The notes beneath the pieces were generated by a model. It did no database searches. It was not told the origin of the DNA and saw nothing but the letters and a program-made list of their open reading frames with translations. A DNA stretch of 64,000 bases from CAMDPA01 sp965223035 (lineage in GTDB: Bacteria > Pseudomonadota > Alphaproteobacteria > Rhizobiales > Hyphomicrobiaceae): NCBI GenBank assembly GCA_965223035.1, contig OZ244980.1:1674001-1738000 (forward strand), read 5' to 3'. The first letter of the stretch is position 1, and every line of letters begins with the position of its first letter. The translations under genes and the position numbers were made by a program. This document shows, piece by piece, positions 34,081 through 41,774 of the stretch.

Positions 34081-34269
34081 AGCGTCGACGATCGCCGTGA
34101 TCACCCGCAGCGGGGCTTGCCGGCACCCGCGCTGCAAGGTCCACGCAGCTGAACAGCGCACCTGACCGGCGCGCCGATTCCCGCACCGCGCTCTCTCTGG
34201 CCTAAGGCGATGATGGAGCCATCGCCGTCGATCGATGGCAACGTGCGGGACATTCAACGGCCTGTTAGG

Positions 34270-34386
34270 GGGTTTCAGCGTGGGCTGCCACCGGCCCGCC
34301 ACTCACTCCACCCAAGGCATGATCTCCGGGTGGCCGGGCCGGACAGCCGGGCGGGGCGGCGATTCCGCCTGAGGCGGACATGATGT
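34270..34386 (+). repeat. R2 dispersed element
   Basis: GGTTTCAGCGTGGGCTGCC opens; ACTCCACCCAAGGCATGATC and TCCGGGTGGCC form the core; it closes GCCTGAGGCGGACATGAT. An R1 element follows 31 bases later. Confidence 0.7.
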
Positions 34387-34417
34387 AGAAGGGGTGAGGG
34401 GCTGTTGATTGTCCACG

Positions 34418-34478
34418 AGATCATCGCGCCTTAAATCGGAACCGCAAAGCCGGTTCCGATTTAAGGCAGGTTGCTCTA
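34418..34478 (+). repeat. R1 dispersed palindrome
   Basis: Hybrid short form identical in layout to the 10562 and 62345 copies: AGATCATCGCGCC ... GGCAGGTTGCTCTA, loop CAAAGC. Confidence 0.92.
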
Positions 34479-34528
34479 AGCACTGACAAAGCCGATCCAG
34501 CAGGCCGCCAAGGTGGCAGGCGACGCGG

Positions 34529-35860
34529 TTATTGACCGCTGGTGAGTTGGGCGCCCAATCGGACCATGAGTGGCTCATACTCACTGAAGCTCGTGGCGAT
34601 GAACGATCCGTCGTCGATCGCCACCGGTCGCTCGCTGGCCAGCCCCATAGTCAGGAACGCCATGGCGATGCGGTGATCCATATGGGTCGCGACCTGACCA
34701 CCGCCGGGCACCGCGCCACCTTGGCGTCCGTCAACGATCAACGTGTCACCTTCGACGGTGACGTCGACGCCATTGGCAGCAAGGCCTGCCGCCGTGGCCG
34801 CCAACCGATCGCTCTCCTTGACCCGCAGCTCGCCAAGCCCCTGCATCCGGGTTCGCTCCCGCGCGAAAGCCGCGACGACGGCCAGCATCGGGTACTCGTC
34901 GATCATCGACGGCGCCCGCTCCGGCGGCACGACGGCGCCCTTGAGCGGCCCGTGACGCGCGGTGAGATCGGCGACCGGCTCCCCGCCCTCGTCCCGCAGG
35001 TTCGAGATCACCAAATCGGCCCCCATCTCCCGCAGCGTATCATAGAAGCCGAAGCGGGTCTGATTGACCAGCACCCCTTCCACTGTAACTTCGGAGCCCG
35101 GCACGATGAGCGCCGCCGCGATCAGGAACGCCGCTGAGGATGGATCGCCCGGCACGGTCACGTCGCCGCCGGTCAGCTCCGCCTCGCCTTCGACGGTAAC
35201 GGCAACCATGGCCCCATGCCGTTCACTGCGGACCCGGGCGCCGAAAAACCGCATCATCCGCTCCGTGTGATCGCGGGTCTGCTCGCTGATCACCGTGGTT
35301 TCGCCGGCGGCGGCCAAGCCAGCCAGCAGAATCGCCGACTTGAGCTGAGCCGATGCCACCGGGAGTTGGTATGAGATCGGCACCAGGGCGGAACTGCCTC
35401 GGATGGTCAGCGGCAACGTATCGTGATTGCCGTCCAGCACCTGCAGGCCCATCTGTTTCAGCGGCGTCAACACCCGCCCCATCGGGCGGCGGGTCAAGGA
35501 GGCATCGCCCGTCAGCGTGGCGGTCATCGGATGGCCCGCGATCACGCCCATCATCAGCCGGGTGCCGGTTCCGGAATTGCCGAAATCAAGCGGCCCAGAT
35601 GGCTCGGAGAGCCCACCAATACCGCGCCCGAGCACCTGCCAGGTGTTGTCGTCCGTCTTTTTGGTGGGCGCGCCCAGTGCCGCGACGGCTCGCGCGGTGT
35701 TGAGCACGTCCTCCGCCTCGAGCAGACCCTTGATCCGCGTGCAGCCGCTGCTCAGCGCACCCAGCATGAGGGCGCGGTGCGAGATCGATTTGTCGCCGGG
35801 GACGCGGACGGTGCCGCGCAGCGGTTGGCTCCGCTCGCTGGCCATCGGCTGGGGTATCAT
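34529..35860 (-). CDS. aroA: EPSP synthase, class II (CP4-like)
   Basis: About 443 residues from ATG 35860 (MIPQP); ATG 35845 and GTG 35914 are alternatives. It joins shikimate-3-phosphate and PEP in the aromatic pathway. Motifs: PGDKSISHRALMLG, GDASLTRRPMGRVLTPL, SAQLKSAILLAGL, QTRDHTERMM, PSMIDEYPML, ELRVKESDR and THMDHRIAM. The RDHTE and NQTR features mark class II enzymes like CP4. In the PEP loop it reads FGNSGTGTR, with Gly where CP4 has its tolerance-linked Ala (FGNAATGCR). Usual partners cmk and rpsA lie 11 kb away on the other strand. Confidence 0.94.
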   Translation of the reverse strand: MIPQPMASERSQPLRGTVRVPGDKSISHRALMLGALSSGCTRIKGLLEAEDVLNTARAVAALGAPTKKTDDNTWQVLGRGIGGLSEPSGPLDFGNSGTGTRLMMGVIAGHPMTATLTGDASLTRRPMGRVLTPLKQMGLQVLDGNHDTLPLTIRGSSALVPISYQLPVASAQLKSAILLAGLAAAGETTVISEQTRDHTERMMRFFGARVRSERHGAMVAVTVEGEAELTGGDVTVPGDPSSAAFLIAAALIVPGSEVTVEGVLVNQTRFGFYDTLREMGADLVISNLRDEGGEPVADLTARHGPLKGAVVPPERAPSMIDEYPMLAVVAAFARERTRMQGLGELRVKESDRLAATAAGLAANGVDVTVEGDTLIVDGRQGGAVPGGGQVATHMDHRIAMAFLTMGLASERPVAIDDGSFIATSFSEYEPLMVRLGAQLTSGQ

Positions 35861-36156
35861 ACGATTGGACACGGGCTGGTCTCTGTCATCAGTTTCCGAG
35901 ATCAGGCTTAGCACGGCTTGGGCCAGCTTGGCGCGGTCCTGAACGCCACGCTATCAGCAGCCACCGGGCGGCCCTGTCAACGCGTCCGGCCGCGGCGGCC
36001 GGTGCGCCGCAGCAATGCAGCACGCCGTTCGACGCCCTCCGCCGCAGCCCATGCAACGCGTTTTTGCCATGTTGTTATGTTCAGCCGACGAGATAAGGTT
36101 AATTGGACGGTGCCGCCGACGAGCGAACGCGGTAGCGCACCGATGTGAGTGTCGAC

Positions 36157-37323
36157 ATGAGTGCCACGACTCCTGCCTCATCCTATATCGTTGCCGCCCG
36201 CCGCAGCGCGCTCGGTCGGATCGGAGGACTGCATCGCAGCCGGCGCATCGCGGATCTCACCGCGCCCGTCATTGCAGCCGCGTTGTCAGACGCTAGTCTC
36301 GCCGCTTCGGATGTCGAAGAGGTGATCATCGGAAATACCAGTCAAGGCGGCAATCCGGCCCGACTGATTGCTTTGACTGCGGGTTTGCCGGAAGCGGCAC
36401 CAGCTCTCACCATCGATCGACAATGCAGTTCCGGCTTGGACGCGATCTTGCACGCGATCAGAGTGGTGGATGCGGGTGAAGCTGAGATCGTGGTTGCTGG
36501 CGGCGCGGAAAGCCTGTCGACGGCGCCGTGGCGCATCGCCAAGCCTCGGAGCATCTATCAAGTCCCGCACTTCATCGGCCTTGAGTCGGCCGCCGAGAAC
36601 CACAGCCAAATGTCCCTAACACTGGAGGCCTGTGAGGAACTGGCGCGACGCCACAGCATCTCGCGGCACGAACAGGATGAGTTCGCGCTGGCATCACACG
36701 CCCGTGCGGAGGCCGCACAGCAGGCGCGCAAATTCGTCGGCGAGATTGTCCCCATACGCGCCAATCGGGAAGAGGCCGAGGACGAGAGCGCCGTCGGCTC
36801 GTCGGTTGAGGACATCGAATCGGAGGCGGCGTTTCAGGCCCCCGACGGTACATTGTCACCGGCCAATATCAGTCATCCGCACGATGGGGCGGCGATCGCC
36901 GTAATCGTATCTGAAGCGATGTGGCAGCGGCTGGGACGGCCCCCGGCGCTGCGACTGCTGGCCAGCGCCGCCCAGGGCGTGTCCCCCGTGCATGCCGCCG
37001 AGGCGCCGATTACGGCGATGCAGAAACTGTTTGGCAGGCTCAATGGCTTCGACAAGACGGCCATTAGCAGTATCGAGATGAGCGAGGCCTCGGCGGCACA
37101 GGCGATCGCACTCATGAGAACGCTGGAGCTGGCAAACGACATCGTGAACCCCGAAGGCGGCGCGGTGGTTCGCGGCCACCCCCTCGGTGCATCCGGCGCA
37201 GTGCTGGTGGTCCGGCTGTTCTCCCGGCTGCTGCGTGGGGCGGCACCGAAGCAAGGCTACGGAGTGGTGACCCAGGGCGCGATCGGCGGCCTTGGTCTGG
37301 CAGCGCTGTTTGAGGCGCGCTGA
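36157..37323 (+). CDS. Thiolase-family protein with altered catalytic motifs
   Basis: 388 residues from ATG 36157 (GTG 36145 possible). The thiolase fold is clear: VAARRSALGRIGGLH, the acyl-accepting Cys90 in IDRQCSSGLDAI, MSLTLEACEELARRH, and His341 in VVRGHPLGASGA. Two standard signatures are changed. The NEAFA box reads SEASA (Asn to Ser), and the C-terminal Cys box (family GxxTxCIGGGxG) reads GVVTQGAIGGLG with no Cys. Thiolysis and Claisen condensation both need that base, so ordinary thiolase activity is doubtful. It may act on CoA esters in another way. No fatty-acid genes adjoin. Confidence 0.82.
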   Translation: MSATTPASSYIVAARRSALGRIGGLHRSRRIADLTAPVIAAALSDASLAASDVEEVIIGNTSQGGNPARLIALTAGLPEAAPALTIDRQCSSGLDAILHAIRVVDAGEAEIVVAGGAESLSTAPWRIAKPRSIYQVPHFIGLESAAENHSQMSLTLEACEELARRHSISRHEQDEFALASHARAEAAQQARKFVGEIVPIRANREEAEDESAVGSSVEDIESEAAFQAPDGTLSPANISHPHDGAAIAVIVSEAMWQRLGRPPALRLLASAAQGVSPVHAAEAPITAMQKLFGRLNGFDKTAISSIEMSEASAAQAIALMRTLELANDIVNPEGGAVVRGHPLGASGAVLVVRLFSRLLRGAAPKQGYGVVTQGAIGGLGLAALFEAR

Positions 37324-37800
37324 CCAGTTCGATCATGTCCACCTGATGCGGATTTGCCGTGCCATCCCGCTCCCCCGCCCGGACCCGATCAGCGGCGTGA
37401 TCCGCGCCAAATGAGCCGCGCGACCGCTCAGCCGCGTGGCAGCGACCGCCGCGCAACACCCCTGCCGTTGACTGCTTTATTTGGGGCCCGTTCAGGGCCT
37501 GCATGCCTGCGCAGAGCTGGTTGCACAAAACTCGACCAGACCAGATCCCATCTGCGCCGTTCTCCAATCTTGCTCCTGCCAGTTGCTGATCCCGCACAAT
37601 GCGACTACTTTTTCAATGCCATGCTGATGAACTTTTTCCGGCTCCCGATCGAAAGAGTGCTAAGACGTGCGCGCGCATGGAAGGTCATCTTCACGCCATG
37701 CCAATACGGCATAATTCTCGTGTGGAGATGTGCACGACCGGCCAGACCCGCTCCGCGAGTCGGTCTATGGTTTGTCATCCGATCCGCTCGGATTGGGACC
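37324..37800. other. Gap between thiolase and the large membrane protein gene
   Basis: A 169-codon frame (37354-37863) spans it but has no family resemblance and ends exactly at the next gene; I reject it. Near 37353-37385 is a short stretch CCATCCCGCTCCCCCGCCCGG like the opening of R2, quoted here only as similarity. No RNA gene is recognised. Confidence 0.4.
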
Positions 37801-37824
37801 GCCGATCACACTAATGTGATCGGC
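37801..37824 (+). promoter_or_regulatory. Perfect 10-bp inverted repeat ahead of the 1141-residue gene
   Basis: GCCGATCACA and TGTGATCGGC are exact reverse complements around the loop CTAA. An imperfect outer pair (CCGCTCGGATTGG at 37783 with CCAATCGGATGCGG ending at 37843) extends it to about 60 bases. It ends 38 bases before the start codon, so it is either an operator or a hairpin in the mRNA leader. Confidence 0.6.
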
Positions 37825-37862
37825 CGATCCAATCGGATGCGGCGTTCGGGGAGTCGAGACTG

Positions 37863-40800
37863 ATGAACGTTCTGCCGCCGCACAGTTTGGTCGACTGGGT
37901 GATGTCGAACCCGCTGTTCGTGCTGATGGCCCTGATAGGTCTGGGACTCATGCTGGTGGGCGTGACCGGCCTATTCAAGCAACGCGACGGCGGGCAAGCC
38001 CTGGCTCAGGCCGGTGCCATGCGCTTGGGCACCTGGACCGACCGCTGGCAACTGCTCACGCTCGGTACCACCGGCATCGTGTTGTCATTGGCGTCCGGCT
38101 ACACGACGTGGGCCGGCATGACCAACTTTACCGGCGAAGCAATGCTGTCGCTGATGATCACGTTCGGCATCCAAGGCGTGATGCTGATCGTGGCCTGGCT
38201 GATCGGTGAAAGTTTTGCCGCTGGCATGAACCGACAGGCGGTCCATGGGTCGCAAGCGCGCGGTGACTGGGACCCCCTGATCGGGATGGTACTGGCCGTC
38301 GCGCTGATCTCCATCGTGTTCTACCTGGTGCTGCTCAATGCTGGCGCCATTTCATGGTCGCCGGCCGGTCTGTTGAGGAAGATCGATTGGTCGATACTGG
38401 CCGGAACGACGGCATATTTTCTATTGGCATTGATCGTGGTCGGGGTGTTGGCGTTCAATTTTTCGCGCCGCGGCGACCTGACCGTTCCCTATGTTCAAAG
38501 CTCCCGGGTGATCGTCCGCAACGCCGTGCTGTGGGTGATGTTTCTCGCCTGCATGGCAACATCGGTGTTCTTTTCGTTCGACGCCCTCTTTTCGGTGATC
38601 TTTCCAAAATCGGAACGGGTCCGCGCCGCCGAACTGCGGGCGCAAAACCAGGTGGCCGGGCTGATTGCCGATATCGGCACCACAATCGAAAGTCGGCGCC
38701 TTGAAGAGATCGACCGACTGTTCCAGAGCGAGGGCTGGCAGGGGTACAATGACAATCTGGCCCGGCTCACGGTGGCGGCCACCCAAGCGCAAGACGCGCT
38801 GGAAGCCTTTTTCACCAAGCAAATCGAGGACAACAATCGAGCCATCAAGCGCCAACAGGAACGCATCGCCTCGTCGTTGAGCTCCAGCGCCGGCCTGCAA
38901 TCCAAGAAAACCGTGCTCACTGATGAGTTGTCGCGACTGAAGAGCGAGCGCCCGAACCTGGCCGCCGACCTGGCCGCGAAAAAGTCCGAACTGGAGGCAC
39001 GCGCGCGCGGCGTCGATGCCAAACGCGTCGAGATGCAGGCCGAATTGGAAGGCGCGGAAGGGACGCTCAAGCGCGGTCGGGGGCCGGTCTACCGCCAGCG
39101 CCGGCAGGAGCTTAGGCAATTGACCGCGGCCTACGAGATTCAACAACGACGCGTTAAATCCGCGCAGCAACGGTTGGGGCAGGTCGACCGACGGATGACC
39201 TCGCTGGAGGCGCAGTTGGCGGCGACCGACGGCGAGCTCGCCAAGCTCAAAGGGGAGGCGGAAACCGCACGCCAACGCATTAACCTGAGGCGTGATGCTC
39301 AGCCGTCCGATGACGCACCGCAGGTCGATCCGACCCAGGTATTACCGCTGTTCGAGACAGCACGGGCCCGTTTCCGCCAAGAACCGACGGCCGATCGGCT
39401 CGGTCGACTGCAGCAGCTGTGCGCCCAGCTCTACACGGCGATGGCGAGCGACGAGCCGACCAAAGCCAGCGTGCGCAACGTCAGTTGCGATCCACAGTCC
39501 GCCAACGAGGCCGCCGCGGTGCTGTTCGCTCTCAACAACGGCATCAAGGTGTTCGAGACCGGCTGCTACGGGGGCGACAAGATCGCCCAGGCCAAGGGTA
39601 CCGACGCGCTGTATGCGTTCGCGCGCAAGTGCCTCGCCGACAGCGGCCTACCGAGCCAAGAGACCAACGCGCTAAGAGCAAAAATCAACCTGGCCGAATT
39701 GTCTCGAGATGATAAGGCCCACCCGTTCGTCGCAACCATCAATGCGTTTCAGGATGGCAACCGCTTGGCATATCTGGCGCTCGGCATCGCCATAGCGATG
39801 GACGCGCTGGTGTTCATGTCGGGCTTGTTTGGCGCCAACGCGCTGCGCTCGCCGCTGTCTGACGTCCCGACCGCGAAGGCACGGTCTGCCCGACAGCTGG
39901 AGGCCATCATCGATGCGGCGCTGTTGCCACATACCTACGAAGCGGCCGAGCACGTCGTCGATGCCATGCGGCCGATGACCCGCCATGACGGCTTCACGGC
40001 CCGTGTCCATGTCAGTGATGAGCATCCCCATTCGAGGCAGATCCGCCGCGTGCTCAATGCTGGCTCCACCATCGGCGCGGTGCGGCATGTCGACGGCCAT
40101 GACCACCTCTACGAAATCCGCGAGGAGCTGCTGGAATACCTCAATCAGGTCAAGAAGAAGGCATTCCAGGCCGATCAGGAGCTTGGGCGGCTCGCCGAAT
40201 TGCAGAAGGTTTTGACCGTCGCCCTGCAACCGCATGTGGGCGATCACGCCGACATCGTGTTGTACCATTGCCGGCCGATTTCGGAGCGGAAAGGCTTCTC
40301 GGCAGAAATCTATTTGTCGCAAATGGACGCCAACGACAGATTTATCGTGCAAAAAGCGCTGAACGCGGGCGGCACGCTCAATTACGTGAGTTATGACGAC
40401 CGGCGCGATCAGCAGCCGTACATGCGCTATTACATGCACAAACAGCTGTACAAGACATTGCTGACCATTTCCGCACTGTACCCCAAGACGGGCAACCGCA
40501 GCACTGCTCCGGCGCTGGCGGCCCCCGACCGATCGGAAAAGGCACTGGCTGGCGGCGACCTCACGCCACGCGCGGGCGCGGCGGCCGTTGCAGGGTCCGT
40601 CTCGAGCGCACGGCCGGATGCTGCGATCGAAAGCGGCGAAGAGGCTTTCCTGTTGCAAGATGACCTGCCGTCTCCGTCGACGATGGGCGAGCCGGACATG
40701 CGGAATTGGAGCAGCAAACAGTACCAAGAATATTTTATCGCCCTATTCGTAGAGGCGTTAGGCGTCGATCCTAAGAACTATGTCAAGATCGCCGACGAGA

Positions 40801-41288
40801 CATTGCGCGCGGCACAGGCCGCGGTCGCTGCTTTCCACCAATCCGTCCAGCAAACCAACAAGGCGCTGGCCAATGCCATCGAGGAAAGAGAGCAGGAGGT
40901 CCATGCCTCGATTGAACGGACCTACGCGCATATTGCCGGTTGGGAGGAGGCGCAGACCGAGACAGCCGAGAATGCCTTGCAGCTGGCCCACGCGGACGTT
41001 CTGGGCAATCTGAAACTGATCAGCTTGTTGCCCGATGGGCCCACGGACAGGTTGATCCAGGAAATGGTCGCTGACATGGAGAGTTCCCATGGACAAGGCG
41101 CCCTGCCGCCGGAGCAACAAGCCCTGTTCCGGCTGATCAAGCGCCTATCCGACAACCTCGCCCGCAGCCCGCGCGACGACGCGGAAGCTTGGCACCGGGT
41201 CAAGATCGGGTTGCCGTTGGTGATGGAGCCCGAGCAGCCGGATGCGGCCGCACGCACCGATGGCTCTGGTCGCCGGTCTTTAGGGTGA
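37863..41288 (+). CDS. Large membrane and coiled-coil protein of unknown function, with internal domain duplication
   Basis: 1141 residues; GGGGAG about 10 bases before ATG 37863. Six hydrophobic helices lie within residues 15-250 (17-36, 60-78, 90-115, 138-160, 175-200, 215-245). Then comes a long charged coiled coil (about 255-490), a soluble part (500-640), a seventh helix (about 640-665, LALGIAIAMDALVFMSGLFG), and two copies of an 80-residue domain (about 686-765 and 787-870). These share GF[ST]A.[VI][HY][VL]S and LNAG[SG]T[IL] motifs. A low-complexity linker and a second coiled region (940-1060) follow. I recognise no known family. Topology suggests an inner-membrane anchor with a big cytoplasmic or periplasmic rod. 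Confidence 0.85.
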   Translation: MNVLPPHSLVDWVMSNPLFVLMALIGLGLMLVGVTGLFKQRDGGQALAQAGAMRLGTWTDRWQLLTLGTTGIVLSLASGYTTWAGMTNFTGEAMLSLMITFGIQGVMLIVAWLIGESFAAGMNRQAVHGSQARGDWDPLIGMVLAVALISIVFYLVLLNAGAISWSPAGLLRKIDWSILAGTTAYFLLALIVVGVLAFNFSRRGDLTVPYVQSSRVIVRNAVLWVMFLACMATSVFFSFDALFSVIFPKSERVRAAELRAQNQVAGLIADIGTTIESRRLEEIDRLFQSEGWQGYNDNLARLTVAATQAQDALEAFFTKQIEDNNRAIKRQQERIASSLSSSAGLQSKKTVLTDELSRLKSERPNLAADLAAKKSELEARARGVDAKRVEMQAELEGAEGTLKRGRGPVYRQRRQELRQLTAAYEIQQRRVKSAQQRLGQVDRRMTSLEAQLAATDGELAKLKGEAETARQRINLRRDAQPSDDAPQVDPTQVLPLFETARARFRQEPTADRLGRLQQLCAQLYTAMASDEPTKASVRNVSCDPQSANEAAAVLFALNNGIKVFETGCYGGDKIAQAKGTDALYAFARKCLADSGLPSQETNALRAKINLAELSRDDKAHPFVATINAFQDGNRLAYLALGIAIAMDALVFMSGLFGANALRSPLSDVPTAKARSARQLEAIIDAALLPHTYEAAEHVVDAMRPMTRHDGFTARVHVSDEHPHSRQIRRVLNAGSTIGAVRHVDGHDHLYEIREELLEYLNQVKKKAFQADQELGRLAELQKVLTVALQPHVGDHADIVLYHCRPISERKGFSAEIYLSQMDANDRFIVQKALNAGGTLNYVSYDDRRDQQPYMRYYMHKQLYKTLLTISALYPKTGNRSTAPALAAPDRSEKALAGGDLTPRAGAAAVAGSVSSARPDAAIESGEEAFLLQDDLPSPSTMGEPDMRNWSSKQYQEYFIALFVEALGVDPKNYVKIADETLRAAQAAVAAFHQSVQQTNKALANAIEEREQEVHASIERTYAHIAGWEEAQTETAENALQLAHADVLGNLKLISLLPDGPTDRLIQEMVADMESSHGQGALPPEQQALFRLIKRLSDNLARSPRDDAEAWHRVKIGLPLVMEPEQPDAAARTDGSGRRSLG

Positions 41289-41330
41289 AGGCGAACTCAG
41301 AACCGGTCAATCCCGTCTCAGCCACCCGGT

Positions 41331-41512
41331 CTCAGCTACCCCATGCCAGCTACGCCATGCCAGCTACGCCATGCCAGCTACCCCATGCCAGCTACCCCAT
41401 GCCAGCTACCCCATGCCAGCGGCCCCATGTCAGCGGCCCCATGTCAGCGGCCCCATGTTAGCGGCCCCATGTCAGCGGCCCCATGTCAGCGGCCCCATGT
41501 CAGCGGCCCATG
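41331..41512. repeat. Tandem array, 14 bp x 12, two variants
   Basis: Six units of ATGCCAGCTAC(C/G)CC are followed by six of ATGTCAGCGGCCCC, with one G-to-T type variant (ATGTTAG...). It starts about 40 bases after the stop of the 1141-residue gene. Since 14 is not a multiple of three, all frames stay open and yield false Met-Pro-Ala repeat frames. Confidence 0.95.
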
Positions 41513-41550
41513 CCGGCTGCGTTGACGTCTGCGCCGGGCGGTGCAACTGG

Positions 41551-41610
41551 CTAGATCATCGCGCCTTTAATCGGGATCGTTCCGCTTCCGATTTAAGGCA
41601 GGTTGCTCTA
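41551..41610 (+). repeat. R1 dispersed palindrome
   Basis: A-type left end CTAGATCATCGCGCC; the stem carries B-type bases on the left (TTTAATCGGGATCG) and a mixed right arm (TCCGATTTAAGGCAGG). Right terminus TTGCTCTA. Confidence 0.88.
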
Positions 41611-41774
41611 AGGTCGACGACCAAGACTGTCAGGGGTGCTCCCAGTCTCTTCTGTCAGAACTGTGCCCGGTCGTTCAGTTGGTTCCAGCCAACACTGGAA
41701 CGTTCTGCCACCGGCCAAAGCAACCTGCTTTTGTTGGGGATGGAACGATCCCACTCTTACTGACTTGCCATAAA

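Noticed and set aside
37354..37863. 169-codon frame upstream of the large membrane gene
   Set aside because: No family likeness, Pro/Arg-rich, overlaps the leader palindrome and an R2-like stretch.
38421..39275. 284-codon minus-strand frame inside the 1141-residue gene
   Set aside because: Antisense shadow of the coiled-coil region; rich in residues produced by reversed GC-rich codons.
39672..40727. 351-codon minus-strand frame
   Set aside because: Antisense to the same large gene, no motif, no ribosome site.
41189..41763. Three overlapping frames encoding Met-Pro-Ala or His-Val-Ser repeats
   Set aside because: Produced by the 14-bp tandem array, which is open in all frames; no signal peptide or start site.
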